A stretch of DNA of 64,000 bases from Shinisaurus crocodilurus (GCA_021292165.1 JAHFWL010000035.1:62001-126000); one strand, 5' to 3'; positions 11,011 through 22,480 are shown, counted from the stretch's first letter. Notes: generated from the sequence alone by a model not told the origin. Numbers and translations are program-made.

Positions 11011-14000
11011 GTTTCTGCAGAATATGTCCCGGAAGGAGGGCGAGTAGGTAGGAGCGAGAAGCTAGTACATGTCAGCTCTCCTTTCTTTTTTTGCAGTTTT
11101 TTCTTTCCTCCCCACCCACTACATACACACCCCTCCCTGCCTTCCTCAAAATTCTTGCAGCTGCAAAGGATGTATAGGCAATTCCCCCTCCCGCCCGGTC
11201 CTAGCAATGGGGCAGTGCGTCATCCGCCCCGCCTTCCTCGAACCCATTCTTCTCTCCTCTCACATCCTCTCCTTGCCCTCCTCACCTTCTCCGGCACTGC
11301 AGGTGTTCTGCTGCCCATACTGCAACTATGTGGACCAATCAGCCGAAGCCGTGCGGGCTCACACCATTTCCCAGCATGCCGTGCAGCCCAAGTTCCGCTG
11401 CCCGCTGTGCCAGGAGCAGCTGGTGGGCCGCACCAACCTCCACTTTCATCTCAGCCACATCCACAACGTGGTGCCCGAATGCGTGGAGAAGCTACTGCTG
11501 GTGGTGAGTGTCCGCTCACTGGGTGCCTTTTCTTCTCTTCCCTGCCTTCCACCCCACCCCCCACTTAACGTGGGAGCAAGGGAAGGGTGTGTGTCTCCAT
11601 CCCACCCACTTTCTTGTCTGGCTGGGCTCCTCCTATGCCTGTAAGTTTGCACAGCAGGCAGTCATTCATAAATAAATACAGTAAATAAATTCAGCAGGTG
11701 AAGCTTTTCCTTCTAGGCAGCTGCAAGGATGGGAAAATCCTGACCTGCTGGGTTTGTGCCTATCATGCTGCTGCTTAAAGGGACAGGGGTCCTGCCAGGG
11801 AAAACAGGGGCAGGGAAGTTGTGAACATCCAACCCATAAGAGCCTTAACGGGTTGTCATTGCTGGCGTAGCATCGGTGGCATTACGCTTGTGGTTCCACA
11901 GACATGGTGGGCTTCAGCCTCAGTTCTACCATCCATGAAATGGGAGCACTCTCTAAAACAACTTTCCCCAACCGAAGTGCCCTCCAGATGTGTTGGGACT
12001 ACAACTCCCATAATTGACTATGCTGGCTGGGAACAATGGGAATTGCAATCCAACACATCTGGAGGGCACCAGGTTGGGGAATCCTGCCCCAAATTATCAG
12101 TAATGACCCCTATATATATTTGGTGCTCCTGTCATTCTGCTTTGACTCTTTCCTTCTTGTTCACCCCCCAGGCCACCACCGTGGAAATGACCTTTGCCAC
12201 CAAAGTTGTTCCTGGCCTCAGCCCCACACCTGACCCACCGAAGCCAAGTGGGCCACCCAGCTCAGAGCAAGCGGCTGGAAACGAACCTAACAGTCCCCTC
12301 GTTGGTAAGCAGTGTTCTATCCTTCTATTAAGGACAGGATCAAGATGCCAGGAATCCGTGCTTTGCCCTGCCCTGCCGGCTGCCAGTTAAGTTCATGGCA
12401 GCAATTTTGTTTGCTTGGCTCCAACACATTTTCAAGAGGAAACAGGAAGCAGGAACTTGCTGGCAGATTGACCGGCGGTTCCTGTTGTGTGCTTCTTCGT
12501 AGTGTTTTGAATCATAGAATAGTAGAGTTGGAAGGGCCCTAGAAGGTCATCGAGTCCACCCTCAGTCCGCCCCCACTGTGCAACCAACTAAGGGTTGGTT
12601 CTTGTACCATTTTGTGCAACCAACTAAGGGTTGCTTCTTGTATCATTTTGCATAATCCTATGCAAATTTAGACCAAAAAAAAGGCCTACATTAAAAAAAT
12701 ACAAATCTATATTTACAGATATGCAGGATGGGGGTGGTTTAAGTGTTTTAAATTCTTATCTGGGCTTTCACGTAACTTGGGAGATGGAATTCTCTCCCAG
12801 ACAGCAAATTCTGCATTTTAGCAGGAAACATATCCGGCCTCTGGGGATTCCCAGCCATCTTTGGACAAACCCCTTCAAACCTGCCAACTCCGGGTTCTTG
12901 TACAACCTGAGCTCCATTGTGGAGATCCATGTGGGTCACGGCCACACTTGCGCACCCAGAATCTACATACACGCACGCACGCACGCACATTTACACCAAT
13001 GTAGAGTGCATCCTGGTTAAGGGAAGACAACCTGCATTTCAGGCTGGGTGGGGGAAAGTCACTGAATGTATGCAATCCTCATCTCTGTCTCTGACCTCTC
13101 CCTTCACCAGCACCAACCACGGGGGAGAAACCCGCCCCAGTTCCTGTGCTTTGCCCTGGGACTCCTCCTCCTGCTGCCGCCGCCTCCCCAGCTCCACCGG
13201 CTGAGCCTCCCGAAAAGCTGCCTCCCAAACCTTTGACTCCTCCTCCTCCTCTTCCACTCGCCCCTCCAGAATCCGAGGATGAAGACCCCCCTCGTCCAAA
13301 TGCCCCAGCCGAGGAGCAGCTGCTGCTGTCACATCTCCCAGCCGAGCCCCCCGAGGCCTCACCGCTTGCCCTGCCCAGCCAAGATCCCCGGCACCCCCTG
13401 TCCTATCGCAAGGCAACCAATTTTGCCTTGGATAAGTTCCTGGACCCGGCCAGGCCGTACAAATGCACCGTATGCAAGGAATCCTTCACCCAGAAGAACA
13501 TCCTCCTGGTGCACTACAACTCTGTCTCCCACCTGCACAAGATGAAGAAGGCCTCGGCCGACCCTTCAGCCCCATCCCGGGGCGAACCAGGCGCTCCAGG
13601 GGCTCTCCAGCCATCCTCGGACAAGCCGTACAAATGTACCACTTGCCGGGTCTCGTACAACCAGAGCTCCACCTTGGAGATCCACATGCGCTCGGTGCTG
13701 CACCAGACCCGCTCCCGGGTGGCCAAGATGGAAGCCGCGGGCAAGGCAGAACTGCCGCCCGCCGACTCCGAGCACCCCGGCGAGGCGCCGCCGGAGACGG
13801 AGGCCCCCAACTGCGTGCCAGTGCCAGCGCTCCCGTTTCTGGCGCCGTCTGCAGCAGAGCTCCAGCGCTTCCCCACGCCCTTATTCACGCCGCCGCTGCT
13901 GCCACCCTTCCCGCTGGTGCCGGAGTCCCTCCTGAAACTGCAGCAGCAGCAACAGCAGCTCCTGCTTCCTTTTTATTTGCATGACCTCAAGGTGGCCCCG

Positions 14001-17000
14001 AAGCTGGCATTAGCAGCCCCGGCCCTGACCCTCCCAACCGCCCCGCCGGTGCTGCTGCCACCCCTGCCGGCCAAGGAGGAGCACGTGCCCGCAGCAGCCA
14101 ACAGCTCCAACAAGCCGGAGCCAGCAGAAGAGGCCGAAGCCGAGGAGGCCGAGGGGAGCCAGTCGGGGAACGAGGTGTCCCGCACGGCAGCCAAGGCCCT
14201 TCTCGAGAACTTTGGCTTCGAGCTGGTGATCCAGTACAACGAGGGAAAGCAACCTGCTGCGGCAGCCCCAGCCATCCCTCCTCGCCCCCCGGCGGGCAAG
14301 CTGCAGTGCGGCACATGCGGGAAGCAGTTCTCCAACATGCTCATCCTGAAGACGCACGAGGAGCATGTGCACCGGCGGTTCCTGCCTTTCGAGGCGCTCA
14401 ACCGCTACGCTGCACAGTTCCGCAAGAGCTATGACAGCATGTATCCACCCCCACCACCGGCACTCCCCATCGAGAGTACCGCCGCCGCCGCCGCCACCAC
14501 CACCACCACAGCTGTGGAGACCACCACAGTCACCATGACGCCAACCCCTGTGCCCCTGGAGATCCCCCCCCTCTGCCCTCCGTTTTTAATGCAACCCGTG
14601 CCCGTGGTAGTGCCGACACCAGAATGCGAGACTCCCCGCGTGTCTCCTGAACGCTTGAAGTCGCTGTGGTTTCGGGGGGAGGATGAGGAAGGCGGCAGCG
14701 TACCCGGAGCTCTCGACCCTCCCCGAGGGGGCTTCCCCAGTACCCGGCGCTTCTCCCGCACCAAATTCACCGAGTTCCAGTCTCAAGCTCTGCAGTCCTT
14801 CTTTGAGTCCAGCGCTTACCCCAAAGATGGCGAAGTCGAGCGGCTGTCGGTGCTCTTGGGCTTGCCAAACAGAGTTATTGTGGTTTGGTTCCAAAACGCC
14901 CGCCAGAAGGCCCGGAAGTATGGCGGGAGTGAAGCCAGCGTGGGCGGAGGGAGCCCCGCCATGCAGCCCTCCTGCAAGAAGTGCCGGACGTCCTTCCGCT
15001 GCATCTTTGAGCTTGTGCGCCACCTCAAAAAGTGCTATAATGACCAACCTGAGGAGGGGGACGGAGATGGTGCCGAGGAAGAGAACGAGGCTCCCGAGGA
15101 AGAGGAACAGGAGGAGGAGGAGGAGGAGGAGGAAGAGCAGCAGGAGCCTTCAGGGACTGACGGAGAAGTTAAGACAGAGGGTGCTGGAGAGAAACCCCTG
15201 GAGGACGAGCGACCAGCACCAGCAGCCCCACCAGATAGCTCCGGCAGCCATCCCTGTGACCAGTGCGCAGCCATGTTCTCAAGCGCTGACCTCCTCAATA
15301 TCCACCGTGTCAGTCACATGCCAGCAGCTGGTCCTCCACTGGCCCCCTCTGGCTCCCAACCCCCCCTAGACTTGGCCCCCTTGGTGTTTGGCGAGCGCGT
15401 CGCCCATCCGGATTCCTCCCGGGCGCAGAAGCGGAAACACGAAGATGGGAGCTTGTCGCCCACTGGGAGCGAGTGCGCCAGTGTGGCCGGTGGGGATGGC
15501 GAGCCCCCGCGGGACAAGCGCTTGCGCACCACCATTTTGCCCGAGCAGCTGGAGATTTTGTACCGCTGGTACATGCAGGACTCCAACCCGACCCGGAAGA
15601 TGCTCGACTGTATCTCTGAAGAAGTCGGGCTCAAAAAGAGGGTGGTCCAGGTGTGGTTCCAGAACACAAGAGCCCGCGAGAGGAAGGGCCAGTTTCGGTG
15701 CAACTCCAGCACTGCCAACCCAACCAGTAAGCTCTCACCAGCACTGCCCACTGCCTTCCCAAAATTCACCCCTCCACCACGAGACCCACCTGTCCATTAC
15801 GGAGCATCCTTTCCCCCGAGCCTCCCTGCGGTCAGCTTGCAGCCACCACCGGCTAAGCCAGAAGTTCTCCCCGAGCCACAAGTGCAGGACGAAGCAGCTG
15901 AAGAGGAGGCGCCCAAGGAGAGTGAAGATCGGAGCCTGTCCGGAGGGGAGCTGAGCGACTCGTCCTCCACCTCGTCTTCGCTGGCTGATCTGGATTTCTC
16001 CGGCAGCCGACGGAGCCGGGCGACGGATGGCGGGCCTGGGGGCACAAGCGACTCCCTGGGCCAACGGCGGTACCGCACACAGATGTCCAGCCTGCAGCTT
16101 AAGATCATGAAGGCCTGTTACGAGGCCTACCGAACTCCCACCATGCAGGAGTGCGAGGTGTTGGGCGAGGAGATCGGGCTGCCCAAGCGGGTGATTCAGG
16201 TGTGGTTCCAGAATGCACGGGCTAAGGAGAAAAAGGCAAAGGCGGCCAGCGGTGGGGCCAGCGGTGGTGACGAGGGCCCCCCCGGTGCCAAGGCACAGAC
16301 TGAGTGCCCCTACTGTGAAGTCAAGTACGATTTCTACGTGTCCTGCCGTGGACACCTCTTCTCCCGTGGCCATCTAGCCCGACTCAAGGAGGCGATCAAA
16401 GCCCAGCTCAAGAGCGAGAGCAAGTGCTACGAGCTCGTGCCGGACAAAGGGACACCATCCCCGACCAGGCTGGGTACCTCTATGCCTCCCGCCACCGTGC
16501 CATCTTCTCTTGGGAGCATGGCCCCCTTTGCGCCAGGTGAGTGAGTGGTTAAAGCAAGGTAAGGTACGTTACGTCCCAGACGAGGAACGAGGCCTTGTTA
16601 TTGAGCCGTGTTAAGCCTTTCCACTACTCCGCCATGCCTTCCCGACCGCAGAAGCACCTCCTCACATCCTCTACAGAAGTATCCCCAACTCTCCATCTGC
16701 CATGTCAACCCGTACCCCTACAAGTCACCCTGTCCGCCATTTTGAGTTGAAGCTCCCAGAATGGTTGCCCGGGCAACCTGCTTCTTGTATCATTTTTGTT
16801 CCCTTTGGGCATGTTGGTTCTTGCCCAAGCTTTCTTCCCTCCCACCTTCTCTTCGCCCCCCTCGTTGGCATATCCCTCCCTCCTTTGCCCTCCCCAGCCC
16901 TAAGGTTTCTGCTGTATACTTTGGGGTGGGGGAGCCTGTTTGTGGGGAAAGAGCAGAGGGGTCTCACCCTCTGCCCCCTGTACCTGCACTGGCTTCCCAA

Positions 17001-18096
17001 GGGCTGCAGGTGGAATCCGTGGGCGGGAAAAGAGGACACCCGCCTCAGCAACTGGAGGAAGCAGGTACTGGATTGTGGAGGGCGGCAGGGAGGGCTCACC
17101 TTACGAAGATGTTGGCCCTCGACCTTTGATGGAATGGATGGAGGCAGTGGTGGGGAGGGAAAAACTGAGAGACCTGGAGAAGGACGGTGGGAACTAATGG
17201 GGAGGCAGGAGGACAACCAACTCACACCCCTTTTCTGTCCTACCTCCACAGGCCCTTCCTCCTCCTCCTCCTCTTCCTCCGGGGTTCTGAGCTCCCCTTT
17301 GGCCTCCACCCAGCCAGGGCCCTCCTTACCTCAGCGCCTCACACCAGAACCGGCCCAGCTTGGCCCCTCCACAGAGCCTGCACCTGCTCCGGAGACCTCC
17401 CCGAGCGACAGCCAGGCAGACCCCGCTTCAAATTCAGCCCAGGAACCCTCCTTGTCCTCCACTGCCACGCTGAAGAACCTCAAGACGTTGAAGGCCGCAG
17501 TGCCGGCCCTTCTGGGTGGCCAGTTCCTGCCCTTCCCGTTGCCGGCAGCAACAGCGGCAGCGGCCCCCTCGCTATTTGGAGCCCAACTGCCTGGGGCCTA
17601 CTTCCAGCAGCTTTATGGCATGAAGAAGGGGCTATTCCCCATGAACCCCGTCATACCTCAGACACTTATGGGGCTGCTGCCCAGCCCTCTGCTCCCAACG
17701 CCCGCGCCCGAGCCGCCTGTCGAGGTGTCTGAGGCCCCCGGCATCTCTACGGTTGACGTGACTCACCAGTACCTTTGCCGTCAGTGCAAGGCAGCCTTTG
17801 AGAGCGAGGGGGCGGCGGCCGCTCACCAGGCCGCTTTCTGCTACTTCGGGCGCCAGCCCCCAGCGGCCCCGCCCCCGCTGCGTGTGCCCGTGTGCACGTA
17901 CCACTGCCTGGCCTGCGAGGTGCTTGTGAGTGGGCGTGAGGCACTGGGGGCTCACCTGCGCTCCAGCGCTCACCGGCGCAAGGCCGGATCCAACGCAGCA
18001 ACCGCATCGGTGTTTGCCAAAGAGGAATCCAAATTACCTCACTCGGACTCCAACCCAAAAAGTAACGCTACCTCTACGACACTACTAGCTTTATAG
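3605..18096 (+). CDS. ZFHX2: ZFHX2, zinc finger homeobox protein 2 (whole spliced CDS, 9 coding exons)
   Basis: Nuclear DNA-binding transcription factor of the ZFHX family (ZFHX2/3/4), expressed mainly in neurons. Coding exons: 3605-5987, 6423-6892, 7182-7413, 9184-9249, 9967-10013, 11303-11503, 12172-12304, 13111-16536, 17252-18096. All introns are GT-AG and all phases agree; the sum is 7803 nt, or 2600 residues plus stop (about 2570 in human, from memory). C2H2-like fingers start near residues 253, 560, 615, 680, 826, 866, 922, 972, 1069, 1097, 1296, 1352, 1577, 1799, 1893, 2243, 2494 and 2537. Homeodomains lie at about 1722-1780, 1979-2036 and 2162-2220, each with WFQN in helix 3. The family is known to have three homeodomains in ZFHX2 and four in ZFHX3/4. 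ATG 3605 is the first ATG after an in-frame TGA at 3572 and has a strong Kozak context. No internal stop or frameshift was seen. Confidence 0.97.
5988..6422 (+). other. ZFHX2: ZFHX2 intron 1
   Basis: 435-nt intron with a long pyrimidine-rich tract. Holds a partial MITE-like piece near 6331-6390; nothing else seen. Confidence 0.8.
6423..6892 (+). CDS. ZFHX2: ZFHX2 coding exon 2
   Basis: Residues 795-951. Acceptor CCCTGCAG|CC joins the phase-1 donor of exon 1. Contains three fingers: CLVC (about 826), CRLC (about 866, followed by the family motif [17 protein letters not shown]) and CNLC (about 922). Ends ..GYK|gtacct in phase 0. Confidence 0.95.
7182..7413 (+). CDS. ZFHX2: ZFHX2 coding exon 3
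   Basis: Residues 952-1028 plus one base. Starts FLLEMEA after a CCACCAG acceptor, matching the mammalian exon start FLLDMEG. One finger, CLLC..H..H, at about 972. Donor CCG|gtaaag, phase 1. Confidence 0.94.
7884..7924. promoter_or_regulatory. Composite homeodomain/TALE/RFX site cluster in ZFHX2 intron 3
   Basis: TAATGGATTA (7884-7893, a paired-type P2 palindrome) runs straight into TGACAG (7894-7899, TALE/MEIS type), then GGTTGCCTAGCAACC (7910-7924), a perfect palindrome matching the RFX X-box consensus. The flanks are not repeats. Enhancer function is inferred from motif identity and density. Confidence 0.45.
8197..8320 (-). mobile_element. CR1-type LINE 3' end fragment
   Basis: ATCATAGAGTTGGAAGGAGC-type sequence followed by CCAACCCCCTGCTCAATGCAG; this is the antisense 3' end common to CR1 LINEs of reptiles and birds. 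Confidence 0.65.
8386..8463. repeat. 39-bp tandem duplication in ZFHX2 intron 3
   Basis: Two copies of a 39-bp unit starting GATTTTAAAAGGGGGGTGAG, nearly identical. Confidence 0.85.
8750..8945. promoter_or_regulatory. Non-repetitive putative regulatory block, ZFHX2 intron 3
   Basis: Single-copy-looking sequence of balanced composition with TAATTG (8791), ATATTAAC (8851) and TTTAATTAG (8879) homeodomain-like sites and a GATAA. It resembles a conserved non-coding element, but no alignment was available. Confidence 0.3.
9184..9249 (+). CDS. ZFHX2: ZFHX2 coding exon 4 (66 nt)
   Basis: Small exon between CTCCAG|GG and CCTG|gtgagt, phase 1 on both sides, giving residues 1029-1050 ([13 protein letters not shown]...). 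It is polar linker with no domain. It is called from splice sites and phase: exons 3 and 5 join correctly only with a symmetric phase-1 exon between them, or with none. Confidence 0.75.
9967..10013 (+). CDS. ZFHX2: ZFHX2 coding exon 5 (47 nt)
   Basis: Small exon from TTGCAG|GT to ACTACA|gtgagt; phase 1 in, phase 0 out, as needed to join exon 6. Encodes [15 protein letters not shown], similar to the mammalian SEETENKTG linker just before the next finger pair. Confidence 0.82.
10945..11007. repeat. (GT)n microsatellite, ZFHX2 intron 5
   Basis: About 31 GT dinucleotides, preceded by a short (CAGG)n run. Confidence 0.95.
11303..11503 (+). CDS. ZFHX2: ZFHX2 coding exon 6
   Basis: Residues 1067-1133. 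Two adjacent fingers, CCPYC (about 1069) and CPLC (about 1097), then [14 protein letters not shown], nearly identical to mammals. Acceptor CTGCAG|GTG, donor GTG|gtgagt, both phase 0. Confidence 0.96.
11958..12090. mobile_element. Fold-back MITE, ZFHX2 intron 6
   Basis: Imperfect palindrome: CCCCAACC..GTGCCCTCCAGATGTGTT in one arm and its complement AACACATCTGGAGGGCAC..GGTTGGGG in the other. Same family as the 3' UTR element. Confidence 0.7.
12172..12304 (+). CDS. ZFHX2: ZFHX2 coding exon 7
   Basis: Residues 1134-1177 plus one base. Starts [12 protein letters not shown], matching [12 protein letters not shown] of mammals, then Pro-rich linker. Acceptor CCCCAG|GCC, donor GTTG|gtaagc. Confidence 0.94.
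12508..12565 (-). mobile_element. CR1-type LINE 3' end fragment, ZFHX2 intron 7
   Basis: AATCATAGAATAGTAGAGTT followed by GGAAGGGCCCTAGAAGG, the same CR1 tail in antisense. Confidence 0.65.
13111..16536 (+). CDS. ZFHX2: ZFHX2 coding exon 8 (three homeodomains)
   Basis: 3426-nt exon, residues 1178-2319. Order: Pro-rich linker; fingers at about 1296 and 1352; Leu/Pro-rich part with a short poly-Gln run (near 13940); finger at about 1577; homeodomain 1 (14742-14918); CCHC-like finger about 1799; Glu-rich tract (15055-15145); finger about 1893; homeodomain 2 (15513-15686); Ser-rich acidic linker; homeodomain 3 (16062-16238); finger about 2243. All three homeodomains keep the helix-3 WFQN core. 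Donor CCAG|gtgagt. Confidence 0.97.
14742..14918 (+). other. ZFHX2: Homeodomain 1 of ZFHX2
   Basis: Helix-3 motif [13 protein letters not shown]; the domain opens with RFSRTKF. Sequence-specific AT-rich DNA binding is expected from the family. Confidence 0.95.
15513..15686 (+). other. ZFHX2: Homeodomain 2 of ZFHX2
   Basis: Opens [13 protein letters not shown]; helix 3 is [13 protein letters not shown]. Effectively identical to the mammalian domain as I recall it. Confidence 0.95.
16062..16238 (+). other. ZFHX2: Homeodomain 3 of ZFHX2
   Basis: Opens [14 protein letters not shown]; helix 3 is [13 protein letters not shown]. Confidence 0.95.
17252..18096 (+). CDS. ZFHX2: ZFHX2 coding exon 9 (terminal)
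   Basis: Residues 2320-2600. Ser run, then the conserved [18 protein letters not shown] and [17 protein letters not shown] segments, two final fingers (CRQC about 2494, whose last ligand is Cys; CLAC about 2537) and a C-terminus ending TLLAL, as in mammals. TAG at 18094-18096. Confidence 0.96.
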
Positions 18097-19301
18097 AGAC
18101 GGATGCTACACTGCCACCAATTGAGAGAGAAAGACTAAGGAACCAGCCAGCGGAAGGACGGACGCCCACTCGGGGGTCCCCTCTGCCTATACCCAACACC
18201 CAACCCTTTCTTATTGCCAGCAAGGAACAGTGGTCAGTAAACGCGAGAGACAGCTGCTTGCCACCTGCCCAAGCTGAGCCCAGCCCAACCCCAACCCCCA
18301 AAATATTTCTGTCGCAAATACCACCCCATCCTACACAATCTTTCTTGAGGGGAAGACCAGTCGACCTGATGTTGAACAGAAATGCAGTCTACCGACTGAG
18401 GCGGCTCTGGATCCCTAACAACACTCACTTCAGAACTGCCTTGTACTCTCTCTAGGGCAGCCTTGCCCCCAACATGGCACTCTCCAGAAGTGTTGGACTG
18501 CAACTCCCATAATTCCCATGGCCGCATGCAGGCTGGGGATTATGGGAGTTGCAGTCCAAACACTTCTGGAGGGCGTCAGGCTGGGAAAGGCTGCTCTAGG
18601 GTGCCCACTTCCTTCACCAAGCCCTTCTGCTGCCCCACACTTACGCCACAAACCATGGCCAACCAAACAGCTCCACAGCTCAACCCACTCACACACACCA
18701 GCCAACATATAGGGTTATGCCGATTCCGTACCTCTCCTCCCAGCCCTGGATAACTGGATCCTATCTGGACCACCACAAATGCCAACCCCTTCCCCATCGC
18801 CCCCTCACAGTTCTCCCCAACCAACCTGTGTATTCCGGAGTCTTCCATCTCCTGTGGCCTGCACATGTACCTCACGTAAGAGAGACAGGAAACGTTCTTG
18901 CTTCTCCACATGTCTATGTTCAGGACTCTTGTGTCCTCCTCAGCCACCCAGAGACCTATTCATATTTTCTGTTGGGAATATCTCAAAGATGATGCCTGCC
19001 ATTTTCATGTCTTCAGAGGTCCCTGAGCCACAGGGCCCTCTCGCCTGGGTTAGATGAGCTCTCTTCTCTCTCCCCCTCGGGCTTTTTGTATATCAAGGCT
19101 GCACCGTCTCCCCTCATGTCTATGGAAAAGTGTTCCAAAATCCCTTCCTCGTGCGTCCCATATCTGCCTCTCCTGTTGCCACACGTGGCCCAAAGCTCTC
19201 CCCCCTTGCCACACGTGTGCTAGACCCTCGCCTGTCCTCCCACTGCCCCACTTGTGACAGATGCTGGCACACTCTTGACACTCATTGTGTACCCAAGTCT
19301 C

Positions 19302-19338
<37 letters not shown>

Positions 19339-19775
19339 TCACACACACCCGTTTGAGCTCCCTCTCTCACACTTACCTTCCACCCTTTTGACTGTGTTAC
19401 CGACTGAAAAAGGCCAAAAAAAGAAAAAGCAAAGCAAACAAAAAGAATGGACAGAAAGAAAGAAAATTATTAACCCAAGGAGACAAAACTTAAGGGGGGA
19501 GGGGGGCAAAGATGAGGAATGGAGTCCCCCCTCCCACCTTCCACCCCTCCCAGAGCATGCGCTGCCCATTGTGTATAATAGTTACCGTCAAGAATGAACG
19601 GACAGACTCCCGAACTGTTGATGGATTTGAACGACTTGAACAGCAACCAAACAGGGAAAGAAAGAGGCACCCCTCTCCTCTTTCCCACCATTTTTCTTTT
19701 CTCTCTCTCCTCCTCCCTCCCCTGGTGGGTCCTTACCTGCACCGGGGAACCAAATAAAACCAACAACCTCGCTGT
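18097..19775 (+). other. ZFHX2: ZFHX2 3' UTR (minimum extent)
   Basis: Follows the stop codon. An AATAAA lies at 19753-19758. Other A-rich possible signals run to about 20570, so the true end may be up to 0.8 kb further. Contains a hAT-type hairpin (18458-18593) and a CA repeat (about 19315-19349). Confidence 0.55.
18458..18593. mobile_element. hAT-type fold-back MITE in the ZFHX2 3' UTR
   Basis: Imperfect palindrome with ends CAGCCTT / AAGGCTG, flanked by a perfect 8-bp direct repeat CTCTAGGG (18450-18457 and 18594-18601). An 8-bp target duplication with CAG-type termini is the hAT signature. The arms carry TTGGACTGCAACTCCCATAAT-like sequence in opposite orientations. Confidence 0.85.
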
Positions 19776-20639
19776 CTTTTCCCTCCTGATAGACGTGACT
19801 TCCGTCTCTGCGCGGGAAACGACACATCCTATTCCGATGGCTTTAAAAAAAAAAAAGAAAAAAAGAAGAAAAAAAAAGAAAAAAAGGGAAAGAAAACCAG
19901 AAAGATCCTCCCGTCACACACACAGACACACACCATGTGCTGCGTGCCGGACGTCCTTGCAAGAAAAAGAAAAAGAGAAAAAGAAAAAAAAAAAGAACAC
20001 AAAAACCCTCTTTATGAATCCAAAGCTCTTAAAAACTTCTATACAATAACCAAAAAAAGAAAACCAACAGTGAGAGAGAGAATACCCACCAACAAAAAAG
20101 AATAATAAAAAGCAAACTGGAAATAATTTTTTTTTAAAAAAAAAAAGACATGAAGGAAAAAAAAGTTAACCCCTCACATTTTCCCTTCCTCTGTGTGTCA
20201 ATTCTTTTGGGGTTCCTTTCCCCATTCTTTTCATTTCTTCCCGTTAAGTGTTTTTTATACCCTTCCCAACCAACAAAGATGGACGTGAATTTTTAAGAAG
20301 TTGATGAAAGTGGAAACCTGTGGGGTAGAGAAGGGGATACAAAAAAAACAAAAAACAACACAACCCCACACACAAATAACCAAACGAACTACATATGGGG
20401 TGTTAAGGAGGGAAGGGTTTATACAGTGGCTCGCCCTCTGGACCACCTTGTTTTCCTCAGAGCCCTCTTCTACCCCTAACTCTACACCCCAGAATGGGGG
20501 GGGGGAATGTCTTTCTGTTGTGTATTTAAAGGGGGGGATGGGGAACGATAAAAAAAATAAAATAAAAAGAAATAAAAATTATATTGAAGAGATGATCTGA
20601 AAAAAATCCAAATGTACTTTTGGCAGGAGGTGGTGGTTG

Positions 20640-20672
20640 GGCTACAGATATATATATATATATATATATGGG
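20640..20672. repeat. (AT)n then poly-G simple repeat
   Basis: About 11 AT units followed by a run of G. Confidence 0.9.
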
Positions 20673-21264
20673 GGGGGGGGAGAGAGAATAGAAGGATTGA
20701 GAACTGCATTGATCTTTCCCAACATTGGCTCCTCTTGTGTAACATACTGTGGATTACCTTTGAACGCACCCACTTGAACCGGCCACAATCATTTATCTCC
20801 ACCTCCTCAGAACGAGATGCACCCCACTTTTCTTTCCTCGCCCGTAATCTTAATTTTCTGCGCATCTTTACAGTCGCATCCAGCACAGCGATTTTTGTCA
20901 AAGGCGCTTTGATCTTTGATTTACACAGCGTAAATTGAAAGAGTTAACATAAATTGAAAGAGTGAACAGGGAGGAACAGAGCCCCCAAACAACAGGGGGC
21001 TCTTGGTCGCCTCGGTTTCACCCGCCCATATCCATGAGGTAGTGTCAGGTGGAGTTTGCCCTTCACAGCAAGCCAGCTGTACCCCCAGGACTTTAAGTCC
21101 TGGGGGGGGGGTACAAAATGGTGGGGTAACTAGACTCCTCAGTTGTCAACTTTTCATTAAGACAAACCTTAATTAATTGTCTTTTCATTAAGACAAAGCT
21201 CTCCTCCGGTCGGCATCGATTTCAAGGCAGGCAATCCAAGTATTCTCAAACAATTGATTTAGAA

Positions 21265-21402
21265 CAGTGTTCTCCAACCTTGGGTCCCCCTATGTTTTTT
21301 TGGCCTACAACTCCCAGCATGCCCCAGCCAGCTCTGCTGGCTGGGGCATGCTGGGAGTTGTAGGCCAAAAAACATCTGGGGACCCAAGGTTGGAGAACAC
21401 TG
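21265..21402. mobile_element. hAT-type palindromic MITE, family F1
   Basis: CAGTGTTCTCCAACC.. to ..GGTTGGAGAACACTG, with perfect 8-bp target duplication ATTTAGAA (21257-21264, 21403-21410). Confidence 0.95.
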
Positions 21403-22336
21403 ATTTAGAATAATAAGCCAACAGCAAACAAATCCAAGGTGGCTACCGGCTCAAACTAGGTACCCCATTATGTAGTTTAGATATTACTCTGCTTCTTTTA
21501 TTTCTCTGCTATCGGCTGCAGGAGAGCCCTTTTTTTAAAAAAAAAATATATTAATAGGGGCGTAAGGTCTCGTGTGTCAAGCTCCCTGGTTCTTGCTTTT
21601 CTAGCTGTTCTATCACTCTAAATGCCACTGCCCCAAATTCCTTCACACTGTAGTGTGACCAAGGAATGGACATCAGGGAGGGCTGTGCAGAGAGGAGCTG
21701 ACGTGATTTTCCATGGCTGAGATCAACCCAACAAGGAGCAAATTTAGCCCCCGCCCGACAAAATTCCTCGGGGGGGGGCATCCTTTGGATTTTTGTCTCA
21801 TATGAGTGAATGGTTGTCAGTTGCTAAAACCTGGGGTTGTGCATGTGTGCGCGCAATGTGTCCGTTGCACTCTCCAAGGGCCTTTACACACACCCTCCCC
21901 GTGCGCATTGTGCTTGCGCATAACAATGAGGCGCAACGATACATTCATCAGCATTGCTCAGGAGGCCATCCTGAAGCATACGGAGGCCTTTCAGCCAAAC
22001 CCCTATTTGGGGGGGGGGCTTTGTCAGTCCTGGATCCATCAGCTAACCGTCTCCTGCCATTCACTGATAAAGGAATGCGCACACATGCGCACCCATGTCT
22101 GCCCCCAAGCTTTCTTGTTCTTTGCCACCCATAAAATTTTGAGGAAGGACGAGGGACTAATTCAGCAGTCTCTGTCTGTGTTTCTCCCACTGGGGAAAAC
22201 TTGGGCCTGGTTGCCCCTTTCTGTTGCTGTGGAAACAGATGCCATTTGGGTTGCTGTGGGACATTTTGTTAGAAGCAACGTCTGGCACACTCTTTTAGCA
22301 TTAGGACAGACCCCATCTAGACCCACAAAAAGCCAC

Positions 22337-22480
22337 TGCGGATAGCGGACAGAATACTGGCCCTAGACTGCGAGAGACTTGGGTTTAAATCCCACCTCAG
22401 CCACAAAGCTTACTGGGTGACCTTGGGCAAGTCATGCTCTCTCAGCCTAACCTGCCTTACAGGGTTGTTGTGAGTTTTAT
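22337..22480 (+). mobile_element. Divergent tRNA-headed SINE
   Basis: GGTTTAAATCCCACCTCAGCC, CTGGGTGACCTTGGGCAAGT and CTCAGCCTAACCTGCC..GGTTGTTGTGAG match the SINE body; the tail is lost. Confidence 0.65.

Noticed and set aside
14429..16373. Long antisense frames inside ZFHX2 exon 8
   Set aside because: Shadow frames of a GC-rich coding exon whose + strand product is a clear homeodomain protein.
13111..16536. Possible fourth homeodomain, as in ZFHX3/4
   Set aside because: Only three WFQN-containing domains are present, which is the normal ZFHX2 number.
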